Notes: generated from the sequence alone by a model not told the origin. 64,000 nucleotides of DNA from JACDER01 sp963842575 (GCA_963842575.1 CAWJGS010000010.1:1-64000), one strand, 5' to 3'; positions 18,803 to 27,772 are shown, counted from the first letter of the stretch. Numbers and translations: made by a program.

Positions 18803-19612
18803 GTGCTGTTGAACGAGGTCGAGTACGCCCGCCCGGAGAGCGTTGCCGAAGCGCTGGAGCTCCTGGCCGCGAACGACAACGCCCGCGCGCTCGCGGGTGG
18901 TCAGACGATGATCAACGTGATGAAGCAGCGGCTCGCGTCGCCCGACGTGCTCGTCGACCTCGCCGAACTGGAGGAGCTGACGCCGATAACGGTCGCTGAG
19001 GACGGGAGCCTCGAGCTTGGCGCGATGGCGACGCTCTCGGATGTGATCGGCTCGGCAGAGGTGCGGGAGCGCAGGCCGATCCTGGCCGAGGTCGCCTCGC
19101 GGATCGCCGACGTCCAGGTGCGCAACCGCGGCACCGTCGGCGGCAACGTCTGCTCGAACGACCCGACCAACCATCTGCCCCCGCTCATGGTCGCCGCCGG
19201 CGCGACGATGACGATCGCCGGTCAGGGCGGCACACGAACGGTGCCGGCCGAGGACTTCTTCCTCGGCGTGTACATGACCGCGGTCGCCCCGGGCGAGCTG
19301 CTGACCAGGGTCTCGGTCCCGGCCGCCGGCGGCACCGGCGACGGCTTCTACTCCGTGACCGTCGGCAACGAGGGGACGGGCATCGTGAACGTGGCCGCGA
19401 CCGTGAACGGCGAGGCGCGGATCGCGATCGGGTGCGTGTCCGCCGTGCCGGTGCTCGTCACGTCCCGTCCGGACGACGACAGTGTCCGCGAAGCCGTGCG
19501 CGGCGCGGGCCTGGATCCACCGTCGGACGTCCACGGCTCGGCCGAGTACCGCCGCCACCTGGCCGAGGTGCTGGCCGTGCGCGCGGTCGCCCACGCGAGG
19601 AGTAGCGGGTGA
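18803..19612 (+). CDS. Molybdenum hydroxylase, FAD-binding subunit (CoxM-like)
   Basis: This medium subunit of the xanthine-dehydrogenase/CO-dehydrogenase family carries FAD between the iron-sulfur subunit and the electron acceptor. FAD motifs are visible as ALAGGQTMINVMKQR (about residues 31-45) and RNRGTVGGNVCSNDP (about 108-122). At 269 residues it has the normal size for the subunit. It is the first gene of a four-gene operon and overlaps the next by 4 bp. The short upstream gap (18643-18802) holds no clear consensus promoter. Confidence 0.93.
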   Translation: MLLNEVEYARPESVAEALELLAANDNARALAGGQTMINVMKQRLASPDVLVDLAELEELTPITVAEDGSLELGAMATLSDVIGSAEVRERRPILAEVASRIADVQVRNRGTVGGNVCSNDPTNHLPPLMVAAGATMTIAGQGGTRTVPAEDFFLGVYMTAVAPGELLTRVSVPAAGGTGDGFYSVTVGNEGTGIVNVAATVNGEARIAIGCVSAVPVLVTSRPDDDSVREAVRGAGLDPPSDVHGSAEYRRHLAEVLAVRAVAHARSSG

Positions 19613-20076
19613 AGGAGAAGACGATCAAGGTCGAGGTCAACGGCGACCTGTACGAGCGCGAGGTGGAGTCGCGGCGGCTGCTCGTCCACTTCCTGCGCGA
19701 CGACCTCGATCTGACCGGGACGCACGTCGGCTGCGACACCGGCAATTGCGGCGCCTGCACCGTCCTCTACAACGGCGACGCGATCAAGAGCTGCATGATG
19801 CTGGCCGTCCAGGCCGACGGGGCCTCGATCGACACGGTCGAGGGGCTGGCGCGGGACGGCGAGCTCCATCCGCTGCAGCAGGCCTTCAGCGACGCGCACG
19901 CGCTCCAGTGCGGCTACTGCACGCCGGGGATGCTCATGTCCGCGAAGTACCTACTGGACACCAACCCGAGCCCCAGCGAGCAGGAGATTCGGAAGGCGAT
20001 TCAGGGGAACATCTGCCGCTGCACGGGCTACGTGAACATCGTCGAGGCGATTGGAAAGGCAGCCGGAAATGACTGA
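19609..20076 (+). CDS. Molybdenum hydroxylase, 2Fe-2S subunit (CoxS-like)
   Basis: A small subunit of 155 residues with two 2Fe-2S clusters. The plant-ferredoxin type site is GCDTGNCGACTVLYNG plus a fourth Cys in KSCMM. The second cluster site is CGYCTPGM together with CRCTGY near the C-terminus. It passes electrons from the molybdenum centre to FAD. The GTG start overlaps the stop of the FAD subunit, and the stop overlaps the start of the large subunit, so the three are translationally coupled. Confidence 0.95.
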   Translation: MKEKTIKVEVNGDLYEREVESRRLLVHFLRDDLDLTGTHVGCDTGNCGACTVLYNGDAIKSCMMLAVQADGASIDTVEGLARDGELHPLQQAFSDAHALQCGYCTPGMLMSAKYLLDTNPSPSEQEIRKAIQGNICRCTGYVNIVEAIGKAAGND

Positions 20077-22552
20077 CACGACGTTCGAGCGGGCGCTTGT
20101 CGTCGAGCCGACGGAGACCAAGCGAGGCTGGGCGGGGCAGAGCGTCCCGCGCAAGGAGGACAGGCGGCTCGTCCAGGGCGAGGGCGTCTTCTTCGACGAC
20201 CTGAAGCGGCACGGCATGGGCTTCCTCCACTTCGTCCGCTCGCCGTACGCGCACGCCAAGATCAAGTCGATCGACGTCTCGAAGGCGCTCGAGCTCGGCG
20301 GCGTCTACGGCACGCTGACCGGAGACGAGGTCGCGATCCTCACCGATCCCTTCTTCGAGCTCTCGACTCCCCCGGGTGCGGACATGAAGGACTACGCGCT
20401 CGCGGTGGGCAAGGTGCGGCACATGGGCGAGCCGGTCGCGGCCGTCGTCGCGGTCTCGCGCGAGCTCGCGCGAGACGCGGCCGAGCTCGTGGAGGTCGAG
20501 TACGAGCCGCTTCCGGTGGTGGTCGACGCAGAGCGCGCGGTCGAGGACGACGCGCCCCTCCTGCACGAGGAGGCCGGCTCGAATGTCGTCTGGTCGGGGC
20601 TGTTCGACTGGGGCGACTATGACGCGGCGCTGGCGGAGGCCGACCAGGTCGTACGGATCGAGCGGCTCCACTTCGACCGCTTCTCCTCCACGCCGCTCGA
20701 GTGCTCCGGCGCGCTCGTCGAGTACGAGAAGGCAACCGGGCAGTGGACGATCTTCTGCAACCACCAGATGCCCGGGATCGGCGCGATCTGGATGGGGCCT
20801 GCGCTCCGAGTCGGCCTGGACAAGCTCCGCTTCGTCACCCATGACATCGGGGGCGGCTTCGGTAACAAGATCTGCCTCCACCCCCAGCTCACCGCCTGCT
20901 GCCTGCTGGCGCGGAAGCTCAAGCGTCCAGTCCAGTGGACGGAGTGGCGCACCGACCAGCACACGGCGAACTCGCACGGGAACGAGCGGACGTTCCTCGA
21001 CGTCGAAGTGCCGGTGCGCGCCGACGGGACGATGCTCGGCTTCAAGGTGCGCGCGCTGGACGATTGCGGGGCCTTCCCCCGGTACGAGCCGCTCGGTTGC
21101 ATCATCTGGGCGCAGGTCACGCCGGGCCTGTACCGCTGGCGCAATATCCGCGTGGATTTCACGCAGGCGGTGACGAACAAGTCCGCCGTCGGCCCGAACC
21201 GCGGCTACTCGCGCATGCAGCACCTGTGGCTGACCGAGCGGATCATGGACATCGTCGCGCACCAGCTCGGGCTCGACCCGGTCGAGGTACGCAAGCGCAA
21301 CTACATCCGCTCCGACGAGATGCCGTACGAGACGCCGAACGGATGCGTCTACGACTCAGGCGACTACGCGCGCTGCCTGGACATCGCGCTCGACCTGATC
21401 GGCTACGACGGCATCGACGAGCGCCGGCGTGAGGCCGAGTCGCGCGGGAAGCTGCTCGGAATCGGGATCGGCTCGACCCTCGACTCGGGGACGAACAACT
21501 TCGGCCAGTCCCAGCTACTGAACCCGGATCTTCAGTTCTCCGGCAACAACGAGGTGGCGACCATCAAGCTCGACATCTTCGGCGAGATCGTGCTCACGCT
21601 CGGGACGGTCCCGCAGGGCCAGGGACACGAGACGGTGGCGGCGCAGGTGGCGGCGGACATCCTCGGCGTCTCGCCCGACGACATTCACGTCCGGCCCGGG
21701 CATGACTCGTACTGGAACTCGCACGCCGGCTTCTCCGGCACCTACGCGAGCCAGTTCGCGGTCACCGGGTTGGGCGCGGTCAAGGGCGCGACCGAGATGC
21801 TGGCCGACCAGATCAAGCGGCTCGCGGGAGTGATCCTCGGAGGCGTCGGCAAGGACGCGATCGTCCTCGAAGGGGGGTTCGCGAAGATCGAGGACAACCC
21901 GGAGGCTGCGTTGCCGTTCATGGCCTGTGGCGCGATCATCAACGCGAACAACGCCGGGCTTCCGGCCGAGCTCGACGACGTTTCGCTCAACTGCCGCTAC
22001 GTCTACCGGCCGCCGTTCGAAGTTCCGGACAAGGAGCGTAATTTCGGCAACCTGACCCTCACCTACGCGACGCAGATCCACGCGTGCGTGGTCGAGATCG
22101 ACAAGGAAACCGGCGTCCCAGTGATCGTCGACTACGCGGCCGTGGACGACTGTGGCATCCGCATCCATCCGCAGATCGTCGAGGGGCAGGTGCACGGCGC
22201 GACGGCGCACGGGCTCGGCGCGGCGCTGCATGAGAGTTTCCCCTACGACGAGGAGGGGACGCTCCTGACGGCCAACTTCTACGACTACCACGTGCCCCAC
22301 GCACTGGACATGCCGCCGTTCAAGACCGGCTCGATCGAGTCGCCCTCGCCGTTCACGCCGCTGGGCGCGAAGGGGATGGGGGAGGGCGGCGGCGCGGGTA
22401 TCCACGCAGTGTGCGCAGCCATTCAGGATGCGCTGCGCGGGGCCGGCGGCGCGGTCGTGCACGAAAGCTGCAACCCGTCCCATCGGATCTGGGAGCTGAT
22501 GCGCGAGCCGGAGAAGAGCCGCGGGCTCGTTTCGCTGGAGAACCGCTCGTGA
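20069..22552 (+). CDS. Molybdenum hydroxylase, molybdopterin-binding large subunit (CoxL-like)
   Basis: A catalytic subunit of 827 residues. The Mo-cofactor region DIGGGFGNK and the catalytic Glu motif GAKGMGEGGG near the C-terminus are both present, so it should be active. At the active-site loop it has GPNRGYSRMQ. This is neither the VAYRCSFR loop of true aerobic CO dehydrogenase nor the AYRGAGR loop of most xanthine-dehydrogenase-like enzymes, so CO oxidation is unlikely. The substrate is probably an aromatic heterocycle or aldehyde. The ATG at 20069 overlaps the preceding stop; an upstream TTG (20051) is less likely. Confidence 0.92.
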   Translation: MTDTTFERALVVEPTETKRGWAGQSVPRKEDRRLVQGEGVFFDDLKRHGMGFLHFVRSPYAHAKIKSIDVSKALELGGVYGTLTGDEVAILTDPFFELSTPPGADMKDYALAVGKVRHMGEPVAAVVAVSRELARDAAELVEVEYEPLPVVVDAERAVEDDAPLLHEEAGSNVVWSGLFDWGDYDAALAEADQVVRIERLHFDRFSSTPLECSGALVEYEKATGQWTIFCNHQMPGIGAIWMGPALRVGLDKLRFVTHDIGGGFGNKICLHPQLTACCLLARKLKRPVQWTEWRTDQHTANSHGNERTFLDVEVPVRADGTMLGFKVRALDDCGAFPRYEPLGCIIWAQVTPGLYRWRNIRVDFTQAVTNKSAVGPNRGYSRMQHLWLTERIMDIVAHQLGLDPVEVRKRNYIRSDEMPYETPNGCVYDSGDYARCLDIALDLIGYDGIDERRREAESRGKLLGIGIGSTLDSGTNNFGQSQLLNPDLQFSGNNEVATIKLDIFGEIVLTLGTVPQGQGHETVAAQVAADILGVSPDDIHVRPGHDSYWNSHAGFSGTYASQFAVTGLGAVKGATEMLADQIKRLAGVILGGVGKDAIVLEGGFAKIEDNPEAALPFMACGAIINANNAGLPAELDDVSLNCRYVYRPPFEVPDKERNFGNLTLTYATQIHACVVEIDKETGVPVIVDYAAVDDCGIRIHPQIVEGQVHGATAHGLGAALHESFPYDEEGTLLTANFYDYHVPHALDMPPFKTGSIESPSPFTPLGAKGMGEGGGAGIHAVCAAIQDALRGAGGAVVHESCNPSHRIWELMREPEKSRGLVSLENRS

Positions 22553-23205
22553 AGGTCTCCGGGGAGAAGTCGTTCGACGCGCCGCGGTCGGTCGTGTGGG
22601 AGGTGCTGAACGACCCGGAGCGCATGGCGAAGCTGCTGCCGGGGATCGAGAGCTTCGACATCGCGGACGAGCGCAACTGGTCGGCCCGGGTAAAGGTGCC
22701 GCTCGGGCTGGGGGCGATCCCCATCTCGTTCTCGTTCGAAAAGACGGACGAGCGGGAGCCCGAGTACGCGCGGCTGGTTGCGAAGGGGAAGGGCGTGGGC
22801 GCGATCGTCAGCATGGACACGCAGTTCAACCTGAGCGAGGCGGCGGGCGGCACGGCCATGCAGTGGGAGGCGGACGTCTCGATCGCGGGACCGGTCGGCT
22901 CGATGGGCCAGCGCGTGCTGCAGCCGATCGTGAACCAGCAGGTCGGGAACGTGCTCAGCGCTCTGGAGAAGCAAGTGGAAGAGGCGGCCGGCGAGCCGGC
23001 CGGGCACGGCGAGCCGGCTGAGGCCGGCGGCTCCTCCGGGGGCGACGAGCGGGCTCCGGCCGACGGCTCGGAGTCGGAGGCCTCGGGCGAAGCGCCGAGC
23101 GAGCCAGCGCCCGGCGGCGCGGAGGAAGGGATCCATCCCGCATCCCCGGAGACGTACTCGGAGGACCCGGAGGGCCCGACCCACTCCACGCGCGACGAGG
23201 GCTAG
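22549..23205 (+). CDS. CoxG-like SRPBCC protein with disordered acidic tail
   Basis: Residues 1-150 form an SRPBCC/START-like domain of the CoxG family (FDAPRSVVWEVLNDPERMAK; then a fold-ending helix LSALEKQVEEAA). CoxG proteins help attach or mature molybdenum hydroxylases at the membrane. The last 65 residues are a low-complexity Gly/Glu/Pro/Ser tail, longer than usual and probably disordered. The GTG start overlaps the stop of the large subunit by 4 bp (GTGA), which fixes it despite an ORF open to 22411. Confidence 0.9.
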   Translation: MKVSGEKSFDAPRSVVWEVLNDPERMAKLLPGIESFDIADERNWSARVKVPLGLGAIPISFSFEKTDEREPEYARLVAKGKGVGAIVSMDTQFNLSEAAGGTAMQWEADVSIAGPVGSMGQRVLQPIVNQQVGNVLSALEKQVEEAAGEPAGHGEPAEAGGSSGGDERAPADGSESEASGEAPSEPAPGGAEEGIHPASPETYSEDPEGPTHSTRDEG

Positions 23206-23276
23206 AAGTCACACTTCCGCCCCGACTCCGTCTCACACTCGACACACTTTCGCGACTACGCTCCATAACGGGGGTC

Positions 23277-23292
23277 GGGCGCGTGAGCGCCC
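23277..23292 (+). other. Perfect GC hairpin between CoxG and the GNAT gene
   Basis: GGGCGC-GTGA-GCGCCC is a perfect 6-bp stem with a 4-nt loop in the 127-bp gap after the molybdenum hydroxylase operon. There is no T-tract, so it could be a weak terminator of the operon or part of the leader of the next gene. Confidence 0.4.
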
Positions 23293-23332
23293 CGGGGGAG
23301 GGGATGTGAAAGACGGAGACGGCAGGTAGCGC

Positions 23333-23866
23333 GTGCCGCTCGAGCTAGAGACGGCGCGGCTGCGAATTCGCCCGCTCGTCGAAGAAGACTGGCGCGGCGT
23401 CCACGAGTACCTGTCCGCGCCAGGCATGCGCGAGTTCGTCCCCGAGTGGCCCGAGACGCCGGAAGAGACCCGGGCGTTCGTCGCCCAGAACCTCGCCGGC
23501 GAGGCGCGACAGCACGCGCTCGTGCTCCGCGACGGCGACCAACTCGTTGGGCACGTCGGCTTCCACCCCTGGTTCGGCCCGCAAACGTACGAGATCGGAT
23601 GGGCCGTCGCCCCCGCACACCAGGGTCGCGGCTACGCGACGGAGGCCGCGCTCGCCGTCCTCGCGCACGCATTCGAGACGCTCGGGCTCCACCGCATCGT
23701 CGCCACCTGCCAGCCTCAGAACGCGCCGTCTGTCCGCGTCATGGAGAAGCTCGGCCTGCGCCGCGAGGCGCACTTCCGGAAATGCATGCCCGCACCCGGC
23801 GGCGGCTGGTGGGACGAGTACCTGTACGCGCTGCTCGACGAGGACTGGGCCGCGCGCGACCGTTAG
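23333..23866 (+). CDS. GNAT N-acetyltransferase (RimJ/RimL type)
   Basis: A 177-residue acetyltransferase starting PLELETARLRIRPL, a typical opening of the RimJ/RimL branch. The acetyl-CoA loop is APAHQGRGYATEAALAVL (about residues 93-110), followed by a conserved NAPSVRVMEKLGLRREAHFR segment. RimJ/L enzymes acetylate protein N-termini or small amines; the substrate is not evident. It is monocistronic and converges on a small acidic ORF whose stop overlaps its own. Confidence 0.85.
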   Translation: MPLELETARLRIRPLVEEDWRGVHEYLSAPGMREFVPEWPETPEETRAFVAQNLAGEARQHALVLRDGDQLVGHVGFHPWFGPQTYEIGWAVAPAHQGRGYATEAALAVLAHAFETLGLHRIVATCQPQNAPSVRVMEKLGLRREAHFRKCMPAPGGGWWDEYLYALLDEDWAARDR

Positions 23867-24051
23867 CCGGCCTGCTGGCTCTCGGGCGCTTCTTCGGCGT
23901 CGGTCTCCTCGGACGGGTCGTCGCGACCGACGTCGCTGCGTTCTTCGTCGACCGCGCCCTCTTCCGGTTCCTCCTCGAGGCTCTCCGGATCGAACGGCGG
24001 CACCGCGCTCGGGTCGCTTGCACTCGTCCCTTCGGGAAAGTTCTCGCCCAC
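23863..24051 (-). CDS. Possible small acidic protein
   Basis: A 62-codon reading frame starts at GTG 24051 (VGENFPEGTSASDPSAVPPF) and is very rich in Glu and Asp toward its end (SLEEEPEEGAVDEERSDVG). Codons follow the local high-GC third-position habit, and it fills the 220-bp gap between a plus-strand and a minus-strand GNAT gene. There is no recognised domain and no clear ribosome site. It would follow the acetyltransferase at 24087 in the same direction. It may be a real disordered protein or chance. Confidence 0.4.
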   Translation of the reverse strand: MGENFPEGTSASDPSAVPPFDPESLEEEPEEGAVDEERSDVGRDDPSEETDAEEAPESQQAG

Positions 24052-24086
24052 GAGCCAATCGTGCCCAGACCTCGGCCCGCGGAAAC

Positions 24087-24578
24087 TCAGCGCGTGGCTT
24101 CGCCGAGCAGCCGCTCGACGATGACGCAATCGAGCCACTGGCCGTCCAGCTTCCCGTGCCGCCGGTAGACGCCGACCTCGCGGAAGCCGAGCGAGCGGGC
24201 GAGCGCCAGGCTCGCCTCGTTCCGAGGGAAGATCCGGCTCAGCAGCTTCCAGTACCCGCGCGCTTCGCACTCCTGGACGAGCGCCGCCAGTGTCACCCGT
24301 CCCAGGCCGCGGCCGCGGCTCTCGCGGGAGACATACACGGAATAGTCGCCGACACCCGAGTAGACGGCCCGGGCGCTGTACGGATGGACGACCGCCCACG
24401 CGCGCACCTCCCCGTCCGCCTCCGCCACGACCAGCGGATAGTCCTCCTCGAGCCAGCCGAGGATGTCGTCCGCCGTCCGCAGCTCGGTGTCAAACGTCGC
24501 CACGCGGTCCTCGATGCCCTCGTTGTAGATCCGCGCGATCGTTCCAGCGTCCCCGGGCTCCGCCTGCCGCGTCTTCAT
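24087..24578 (-). CDS. GNAT acetyltransferase (phosphinothricin/arsinothricin acetyltransferase-like)
   Basis: The protein has 163 residues. The opening IARIYNEGIEDRVATFDTE is characteristic of the phosphinothricin N-acetyltransferase (PAT) and ArsN1 group, which inactivates toxic glutamate analogues. The acetyl-CoA loop is SRESRGRGLGRVTLAAL, and the C-terminal part YRRHGKLDGQWLDCVIVERLL fits the same family. The ATG at 24578 overlaps the stop of the upstream GNAT gene (ATGA), so the two form an operon. The exact substrate is inferred from family likeness only. Confidence 0.82.
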   Translation of the reverse strand: MKTRQAEPGDAGTIARIYNEGIEDRVATFDTELRTADDILGWLEEDYPLVVAEADGEVRAWAVVHPYSARAVYSGVGDYSVYVSRESRGRGLGRVTLAALVQECEARGYWKLLSRIFPRNEASLALARSLGFREVGVYRRHGKLDGQWLDCVIVERLLGEATR

Positions 24579-25072
24579 ACGCGGAACGTCCGGCCGGCGA
24601 GCTCCTCGCCCTCGCGCCACCGGTCGCCGCCGCCGAGGTCGTAGGTGAGCTCCACCCGCGTGACGACGTCGAAGCCGAGCGAGTGGAAGATCCGGATGGC
24701 GTCGGCGTTCCGGCCGGTGGGACGGACGACGATCTGCTCCGCGCCCTCCTTCCGGGCCGCAGCGACGACTTCCTCCGCCAGCCGGCGGCCGATCCCGGCC
24801 CCCCGGCAACCCGCGCGCACCGAAAGGGGCTCGAGCTCGACCTTGCGCCCGCGCACGATCATTCCCGCGAGGCCGACCAGGCGTCCGTCGAGCTCCGCGA
24901 CGAAGATCCGCTCCGGCCCCACCTCGGCCAGGTGCGCGTCGAACCCGGACCCAGGATTGAGCCCGCCGATCGAATCGTCCGCGTACAACTGGCGGTGCCA
25001 CTTGGTGAGGTCGGTCCAGAGCAAGCGGCACTGCTCCAGATCCTCGGGCCGGTAGCGCCGGACGGTGACCAC
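24575..25072 (-). CDS. GNAT acetyltransferase
   Basis: A 165-residue GNAT protein beginning VTVRRYRPEDLEQCRLLW. The acetyl-CoA loop is RAGCRGAGIGRRLAEEVVAA (about residues 91-110), followed by the conserved NADAIRIFHSLGFDVV. The GTG start at 25072 was chosen because a -10-like TACTGT ends exactly 6 nt upstream and the divergent gene begins 19 bp away. It heads a two-gene operon with the PAT-like GNAT. Its substrate is unknown. Confidence 0.83.
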   Translation of the reverse strand: MVTVRRYRPEDLEQCRLLWTDLTKWHRQLYADDSIGGLNPGSGFDAHLAEVGPERIFVAELDGRLVGLAGMIVRGRKVELEPLSVRAGCRGAGIGRRLAEEVVAAARKEGAEQIVVRPTGRNADAIRIFHSLGFDVVTRVELTYDLGGGDRWREGEELAGRTFRV

Positions 25073-25091
25073 TGCGTGACAGTATTGCCTC
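25073..25091. promoter_or_regulatory. Divergent leaderless promoters (GNAT / LLM oxidoreductase)
   Basis: Only 19 bp separate two divergent GTG codons. The minus gene has TACTGT (25079-25084) 6 nt before its start, and the plus gene has CAGTAT (25080-25085) 6 nt before its start. The two hexamers overlap almost fully. In actinobacteria a -10 box about 7 nt before the start codon marks leaderless mRNAs. Confidence 0.55.
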
Positions 25092-26117
25092 GTGACCCCT
25101 CCGTTCCGCATCGGCGTGATGCAGCTGACCATGGAGCCGGTCGAGGAGATGATCTCGACGGCGCAGGCGCTCGACCGCGCCGGCTTCGACACGATCTGGC
25201 TCGCCGAGGCGTATCCGTGGTGGCGCAAGCACCAGATGGAATCCCGGTCCTCCACCGTGACGTCCGCGCTGATGGCCCGCGCGACCGACCGGCTCACCAT
25301 CGGCTGGGGCATCATCTCCCCGTTCACGCGCCACCCCGTGCAAGTGGCGATGGACGCCCGTGTCGTGCAGGAGCTCGCGCCCGACCGCTTCATCCTGGGT
25401 TACGGGACGTCGAAGATCTTTCTCAACAACGCGCTCATGCAGACGAAGAAGACGCTCGGGCCGATGCGCGACGCGGTCGCCATCGTGCGCGGCGTGCTCT
25501 CCGGCGACGAGTTCCGCTACGAAGGCGAGACGTGGAGCGCCGACGTCCCCGCGCAGGATGATGGCGCCGACGCGCCGCGCGAGGTCCCGCCCGTCTACGT
25601 GGCCGCGACGGCGCCCAAGATGCAGGCGCTCGCAGGGGAGATCGCGGACGGCTGCCTCACCCCGTCGATCACGACGCCCGCCTTCGTTCGGTACACGCGC
25701 GGGAACGTCGACGCCGACATCGACATCGGCTGCACTGTCGTGGCCTCCATCGGGCACGACCGCGACGAGGGGCGCGACGGGGCACGCGAGATCGCCGGGA
25801 TGTATCTCGCGAACAAGGTGCAGAACATCCGCGGCTCCGCGGACACGCTGCTCGAGCTCGCGGGCCTGGACCAGGACGAGATCCGCCCCGTTGCCGAAGC
25901 GATGGAGCGGGGAGGAAGGCTTGCCGCCAAGGCCGAGGTGAGCGACGCGATTCTCGACAAGTGCAAGCCCATCGCGGGGACGCCGGCCGAGTGCATCGCC
26001 GCGATCGAGGAGTACCGCGACGCCGGGTGCACGCACGTGATGCTCGAGCTGTGGGGTGACAAGCGGCACGAGCAGATCGAGCTGTTCGGCAAGGAAGTCC
26101 TCCCACACTTTCGATGA
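25092..26117 (+). CDS. LLM-class flavin-dependent oxidoreductase
   Basis: A luciferase-like monooxygenase (341 residues, TIM barrel) that would use FMNH2 or coenzyme F420. Family features include an opening beta strand (FRIGVMQLTMEPVEEM), IWLAEAYPWW, and the central ATDRLTIGWGIISPFTRHP strand and loop with PVQVAMDARVVQELAPDRF. It overlaps the M20-family gene by 4 bp (ATGA) and starts a plus-strand block of enzymes. The substrate is unknown; the neighbourhood suggests degradation of an organic compound. Confidence 0.88.
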   Translation: MTPPFRIGVMQLTMEPVEEMISTAQALDRAGFDTIWLAEAYPWWRKHQMESRSSTVTSALMARATDRLTIGWGIISPFTRHPVQVAMDARVVQELAPDRFILGYGTSKIFLNNALMQTKKTLGPMRDAVAIVRGVLSGDEFRYEGETWSADVPAQDDGADAPREVPPVYVAATAPKMQALAGEIADGCLTPSITTPAFVRYTRGNVDADIDIGCTVVASIGHDRDEGRDGAREIAGMYLANKVQNIRGSADTLLELAGLDQDEIRPVAEAMERGGRLAAKAEVSDAILDKCKPIAGTPAECIAAIEEYRDAGCTHVMLELWGDKRHEQIELFGKEVLPHFR

Positions 26118-27304
26118 TCGACCGCGACCGCCTCGTCGAGCTGGCGATCCGGCTCGTCTCCATCCCGTCCTTCACCGGCTCCGAGCAGGCCTGCGCCGAG
26201 GCCGTGCGCGACGTGCTGGAGGGGATGGGCCTGCACGTGCAGTGGCAGCAGGTGGAGGACGGCCGCGCGAACGTGCTCGGCACGTGGGCGGGCACCGGCG
26301 GCGGCCCGTCGCTCATGCTCAACGGCCACCTCGACACGTCCTACTCGGGGCGCGAGCCGTGGCTGCAGGGCATCCCCGGCTTCCAGCCCCAGGGCTTCGA
26401 GCAGGACGGCCGCATCTACGGGCTCGGCATCTCGAACATGAAGGGAGCCCTGGCCGCGTATATCGAGGCGGTGCGCGCGCTCCAGGATCAGGGTGTGCGG
26501 CTGAAGGGGGACGTCCTCATCGCGGCGGTCGCCGGCGAGATCGAGAAGACGCAGCAGGGGGACGCGCAGGGAGCCGAGTTCCGCGGCTACGCAGCCGGTT
26601 CGCGCTACCTCGTTACGCACGGCGGTGTCGCGGACATGTGCATCCTCGGCGAGCCGACCGAGAACAAGCTCGTGCTCGCGCACTTCGGCTCGCTCTGGCT
26701 GCGGCTCTCCACGCACGGCCCGTTCATCCACACCGCCTTCAGCGAGGGGCGGCGGGAAGAGAACTCGATCCTGCGCATGCGCCGCGTGCTCGATGCGGTG
26801 CTCGAGTGGCTCCCTGCCTGGGAGGAGGAAATGAGCTACGACGGCGTGCGCGGGGTCGCCAATGTCGGATCGATCGAGGGTGGCTTCGGCTGGCGAGCCT
26901 CGCGGACGCCGCACCGTACCGATCTGTACCTCGACCTGCGCGTCCCGCCGAACGTGACGATGCAGGACGCGCGCCGCAAGGCGCTTGACTTCGCCCGTTC
27001 GCTCGAGGGAGTGGACGCGGAGGTCTACGTGACCGCGCCGGGTGCCGAGATCGCCGCCGACCATCCGCTCGTCGAGGCCGTCGCGGAAGCGCACGCGGAG
27101 GTCTTCGGCGCCGAGCCCGAGCGCGACGTCACGCGCTGGTTCTCCGATGCGTCCGTGCTGACGCGCTACGGCATCGAGACGCTCAACTACGGCACGTCGA
27201 GCGGACTGCCGAGCGCGGAGCTGGGCGAGAACCTCGACATCCACGGTCTCGTCCAGACGGCCGAGGTGTACGCTCGCGCCGCGATGAGGATCTGCGGGAC
27301 GTGA
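26114..27304 (+). CDS. M20-family metallo-hydrolase with altered metal ligands
   Basis: This 396-residue protein has the M20/ArgE/DapE fold signature: LNGHLDTS, a dimerisation domain (about residues 200-310) and a C-terminal half. Several active-site positions differ from the norm. The bridging Asp of GxGxxDMKG is Asn in GISNMKG. The usual EE pair is AGEIEK. The final ligand His region reads SAELGENLDI with no His. It may therefore be inactive, use a changed metal site, or act on an unusual substrate. It is translationally coupled to the LLM oxidoreductase before it and to the small secreted protein after it. Confidence 0.85.
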   Translation: MIDRDRLVELAIRLVSIPSFTGSEQACAEAVRDVLEGMGLHVQWQQVEDGRANVLGTWAGTGGGPSLMLNGHLDTSYSGREPWLQGIPGFQPQGFEQDGRIYGLGISNMKGALAAYIEAVRALQDQGVRLKGDVLIAAVAGEIEKTQQGDAQGAEFRGYAAGSRYLVTHGGVADMCILGEPTENKLVLAHFGSLWLRLSTHGPFIHTAFSEGRREENSILRMRRVLDAVLEWLPAWEEEMSYDGVRGVANVGSIEGGFGWRASRTPHRTDLYLDLRVPPNVTMQDARRKALDFARSLEGVDAEVYVTAPGAEIAADHPLVEAVAEAHAEVFGAEPERDVTRWFSDASVLTRYGIETLNYGTSSGLPSAELGENLDIHGLVQTAEVYARAAMRICGT

Positions 27305-27772
27305 AGCGCGCGTTCATCCTGGCGGCTGCTCGTGGTGCTTGTAGCTGCCGCCGCCGGAAGCGGCACAGGTGCCGCCGCGGCTTGCAAGCCGGGGGCCCAC
27401 AAGGTCGGCAAGGTGATCTACCGCACCTACTGCGGGCCGGCGTCGGCCTCCGTGAAGGTCGCGGGCAAGACCTACACCTTCCGGAACGGCTCGTGCCTGC
27501 GCGCCGGGATCACGCGTGTGTTCACGATGAGCATCGGGAAGCTCACCAGCCGGAAGGGCAAGCCGCGGTACAGCTACTTCGGCGTCACCGTCCCGAGCGC
27601 GAAGCACGACGGCGTCTACCGCCGCGCCGTGATCACGTGGTCGATCGGCGGCAAGCGCTACTCGCTCTCCAATGTGAAGTTGCGACTCACGAACAAGCAG
27701 ACGCGTGGATCGTTCTCGGGGCGGGCCGTGGGCGGGCGCGGGGCGGTCACCGGCTCCTTCCGCTGCAAGTGA
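27301..27772 (+). CDS. Small secreted protein (apparent frameshift in signal peptide)
   Basis: The main frame (from 27332) encodes a basic, beta-rich protein of about 130 residues with three Cys (ACKPGAHK, RTYCGPAS, NGSCLRAG) and a final FRCK. The GTG at 27301 overlaps the M20 stop (GTGA) but is one base out of frame. Removing one G from the GG at 27324-27325 gives a perfect signal peptide, VKRAFILALLVVLVAAAAG. The true gene therefore probably starts at 27301 and the sequence carries a one-base insertion. No known domain was recognised. Confidence 0.65.

Noticed and set aside
18803..22552. Aerobic CO dehydrogenase (coxMSL)
   Set aside because: Gene order and CoxG fit, but the active-site loop characteristic of CO oxidation is absent in the large subunit.
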